Source: Desulfobacterales bacterium C00003060
GTDB lineage: Bacteria; Desulfobacterota; Desulfobacteria; Desulfobacterales; C00003060
Assembly (NCBI GenBank): GCA_001751085.1
Contig: MAXP01000289.1
Coordinates: 14,732-20,600, forward strand
DNA length: 5,869 nt
Reading direction: 5' to 3'
This document shows, one piece after another, positions 4,920 through 5,869 of the stretch; the stretch's first letter is position 1; every line of letters begins with the position of its first letter. The notes beneath the pieces are model-generated. The model was not told where the DNA came from. It searched no databases and was given only the letters and a program-made list of their open reading frames with translations. The position numbers were made by a program, and so were the translations under genes.

Positions 4920-5869
4920 GTTCGAAGGGTTCCAAGAGTCTTGTTAGTACAGGGTTTTGGGCCATTGCAGTGATAGCCTTGCGGCGTTCGTCAAGCTCTT
5001 CTTTAGTCTTAAAGGTCGTGTGGAGCGTACATGAGCCACCTTCAAAATAACGAGGTGCTGTGACCTTGATATGCTCGTTCAGTTTCAAGGCCTTAAGTTC
5101 TTTTGAAAACTTCTGTTCTGCTTTGAATAGGGTCGGAAACCGGCGCCTTTTCAGATAGGCTCTGACTTTTGAAGCCTTTTCATTGCGATTCAACTCATGC
5201 CGATCAAGAACTAATTTGATTTCCTTGGATTGAAGGACATCTCGGGGCTGAACGTCTTCGCGAATCGCGATCTCTTGAACCAACGTAATGACCTGTCTTT
5301 GTTTGTTCCGGCTCAGCTTAAGAAGCTTGAAAAGTTCGAAAAAAGACAAGGCATCCTCCTGGGAGAATTCGCTCAAATCGACTGCCGCTTCAAAGGAGAC
5401 GATTTCATCCATAACGCCTGCCTTGATGGTTCCTGGAAGACGGGACAAGGCAGCTATTCTATTGAAGACCTCCTGGTTTGGTGGAAATCCGAGCAATGAG
5501 GCAAGCGTTTGAAGGCGATTTTGGCAAGGTAAGAGGAGCGAAAGCTTTTGAATCGCTTGTGCCTGTTCGATAACGTTCAACTGACGATGAGATCGGTTGT
5601 CAAGTATTGCCAGCTTAAGGATGTCTATGTCTGGGGGAGTCCCCTTCAGGACCCGTGCCTTGATTTCATGCCACCCCAGCGCCCTGCAAACCATGACCCG
5701 GCGGAAGCCGCATACGGTTTGATACCTGAGATCCTGTCGCTGTTTCAGGATTGGTGGATTAATAAGGCCAACGGCCTGGATAGAGGCAACAAGTGCGTCA
5801 GAGTCGGTACTCAGACTCAAACGGCAGTAGTCATCCTCTGTATCGATTTCAGAAAAGGAGACGACGTCG
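4897..5869 (-). CDS. ParB/Spo0J-like DNA-binding protein, 5' end outside the window
   Basis: A TTG at 5820 is the first possible start visible, but the frame stays open for 16 further codons to the window edge (DVVSFSEIDTEDDYCR). Those residues fit the start of a ParB domain, so the gene is 5'-truncated here and TTG-5820 is not its real start. Of 323 visible residues (numbered from the edge), the ParB N-terminal domain spans about 1-105. It includes SIQAVGLINPPIL (29-41), the CGFRR box (53-57; GERR in classical ParB, a CTP-contacting motif) and LDNRSHRQL (89-97; ENxxR box in ParB). An HTH-like region follows at about 118-167 (TLASLLGF, IAALSRLPGTIKAGV, SFEAAVDL). The C-terminal third is very basic at 229-250 and ends with TFKTKEELDERRKAI and LLEPFE; it does not look like the ParB dimer domain. 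No parA or replication gene is visible. Its pairing with an SPL protein suggests a regulatory or recruiting role rather than chromosome partition, which is speculative. Confidence 0.82.
   Translation of the reverse strand, partial: DVVSFSEIDTEDDYCRLSLSTDSDALVASIQAVGLINPPILKQRQDLRYQTVCGFRRVMVCRALGWHEIKARVLKGTPPDIDILKLAILDNRSHRQLNVIEQAQAIQKLSLLLPCQNRLQTLASLLGFPPNQEVFNRIAALSRLPGTIKAGVMDEIVSFEAAVDLSEFSQEDALSFFELFKLLKLSRNKQRQVITLVQEIAIREDVQPRDVLQSKEIKLVLDRHELNRNEKASKVRAYLKRRRFPTLFKAEQKFSKELKALKLNEHIKVTAPRYFEGGSCTLHTTFKTKEELDERRKAITAMAQNPVLTRLLEPFEHDFQAVH

Noticed and set aside
4581..4973. 130-codon plus-strand frame opposite the SPL-like gene
   Set aside because: It is antisense to the radical SAM core, which is clearly the coding frame with intact family motifs.
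4897..5869. Chromosome partition ParB with a nearby replication origin
   Set aside because: No ParA gene, no 16-bp parS palindrome (TGTTTCACGTGAAACA type) and no DnaA-box cluster were seen, and the C-terminus is not the usual ParB dimer domain.

Overview
The window looks like chromosomal DNA of a Gram-negative bacterium, most plausibly from the former Deltaproteobacteria (Desulfobacterota). This is inferred from the flavour of the proteins: an EF-G paralogue with G1 motif GHGGAGKT, an SPL-family radical SAM protein of the type seen in non-sporulating sulfate reducers, and a ParB-like partner. The abundant GTCATTCC...GGAATCCAG palindromes are also common in such genomes. No sequence search was possible, so the taxonomy is an inference.

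Layout. (1) Positions 1-84 hold the first 28 codons of a possible minus-strand gene that runs off the left edge. (2) Positions 85-766 are a repeat-rich divergent intergenic region. It contains a nested inverted-repeat element (185-354), an element with three 7-bp tandem units (395-443), a good sigma70-type promoter (534-562) and a leader of about 200 nt. (3) Positions 767-2839 encode a complete EF-G paralogue on the plus strand. (4) Positions 2840-3152 are a convergent intergenic region with a second copy of the 395-443 element in inverted orientation (2885-2919) and a large composite palindrome (2959-3129). (5) Positions 3153-5869 hold a tightly packed minus-strand operon of three genes: a ParB/Spo0J-like protein (5' end outside the window), an SPL-family radical SAM protein overlapping it by 23 bp, and an exported SNase-family nuclease starting 6 nt after the SPL stop codon.

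How the parts fit together. The EF-G paralogue stands alone, without rpsL, rpsG or tuf beside it, and carries altered switch residues, so it is unlikely to be the housekeeping fusA. The minus-strand operon joins a ParB-type protein, predicted from its family to bind DNA and perhaps CTP, to an SPL-like radical SAM enzyme. The enzyme lacks a cysteine where, by an alignment from memory, the hydrogen-atom donor of Bacillus spore photoproduct lyase lies. Whether the two proteins act together is unproven, but the overlap suggests coupled translation. This pair is the best candidate here for an under-described system. The intergenic DNA shows that several repeat families are shared between the two sides of the EF-G gene.
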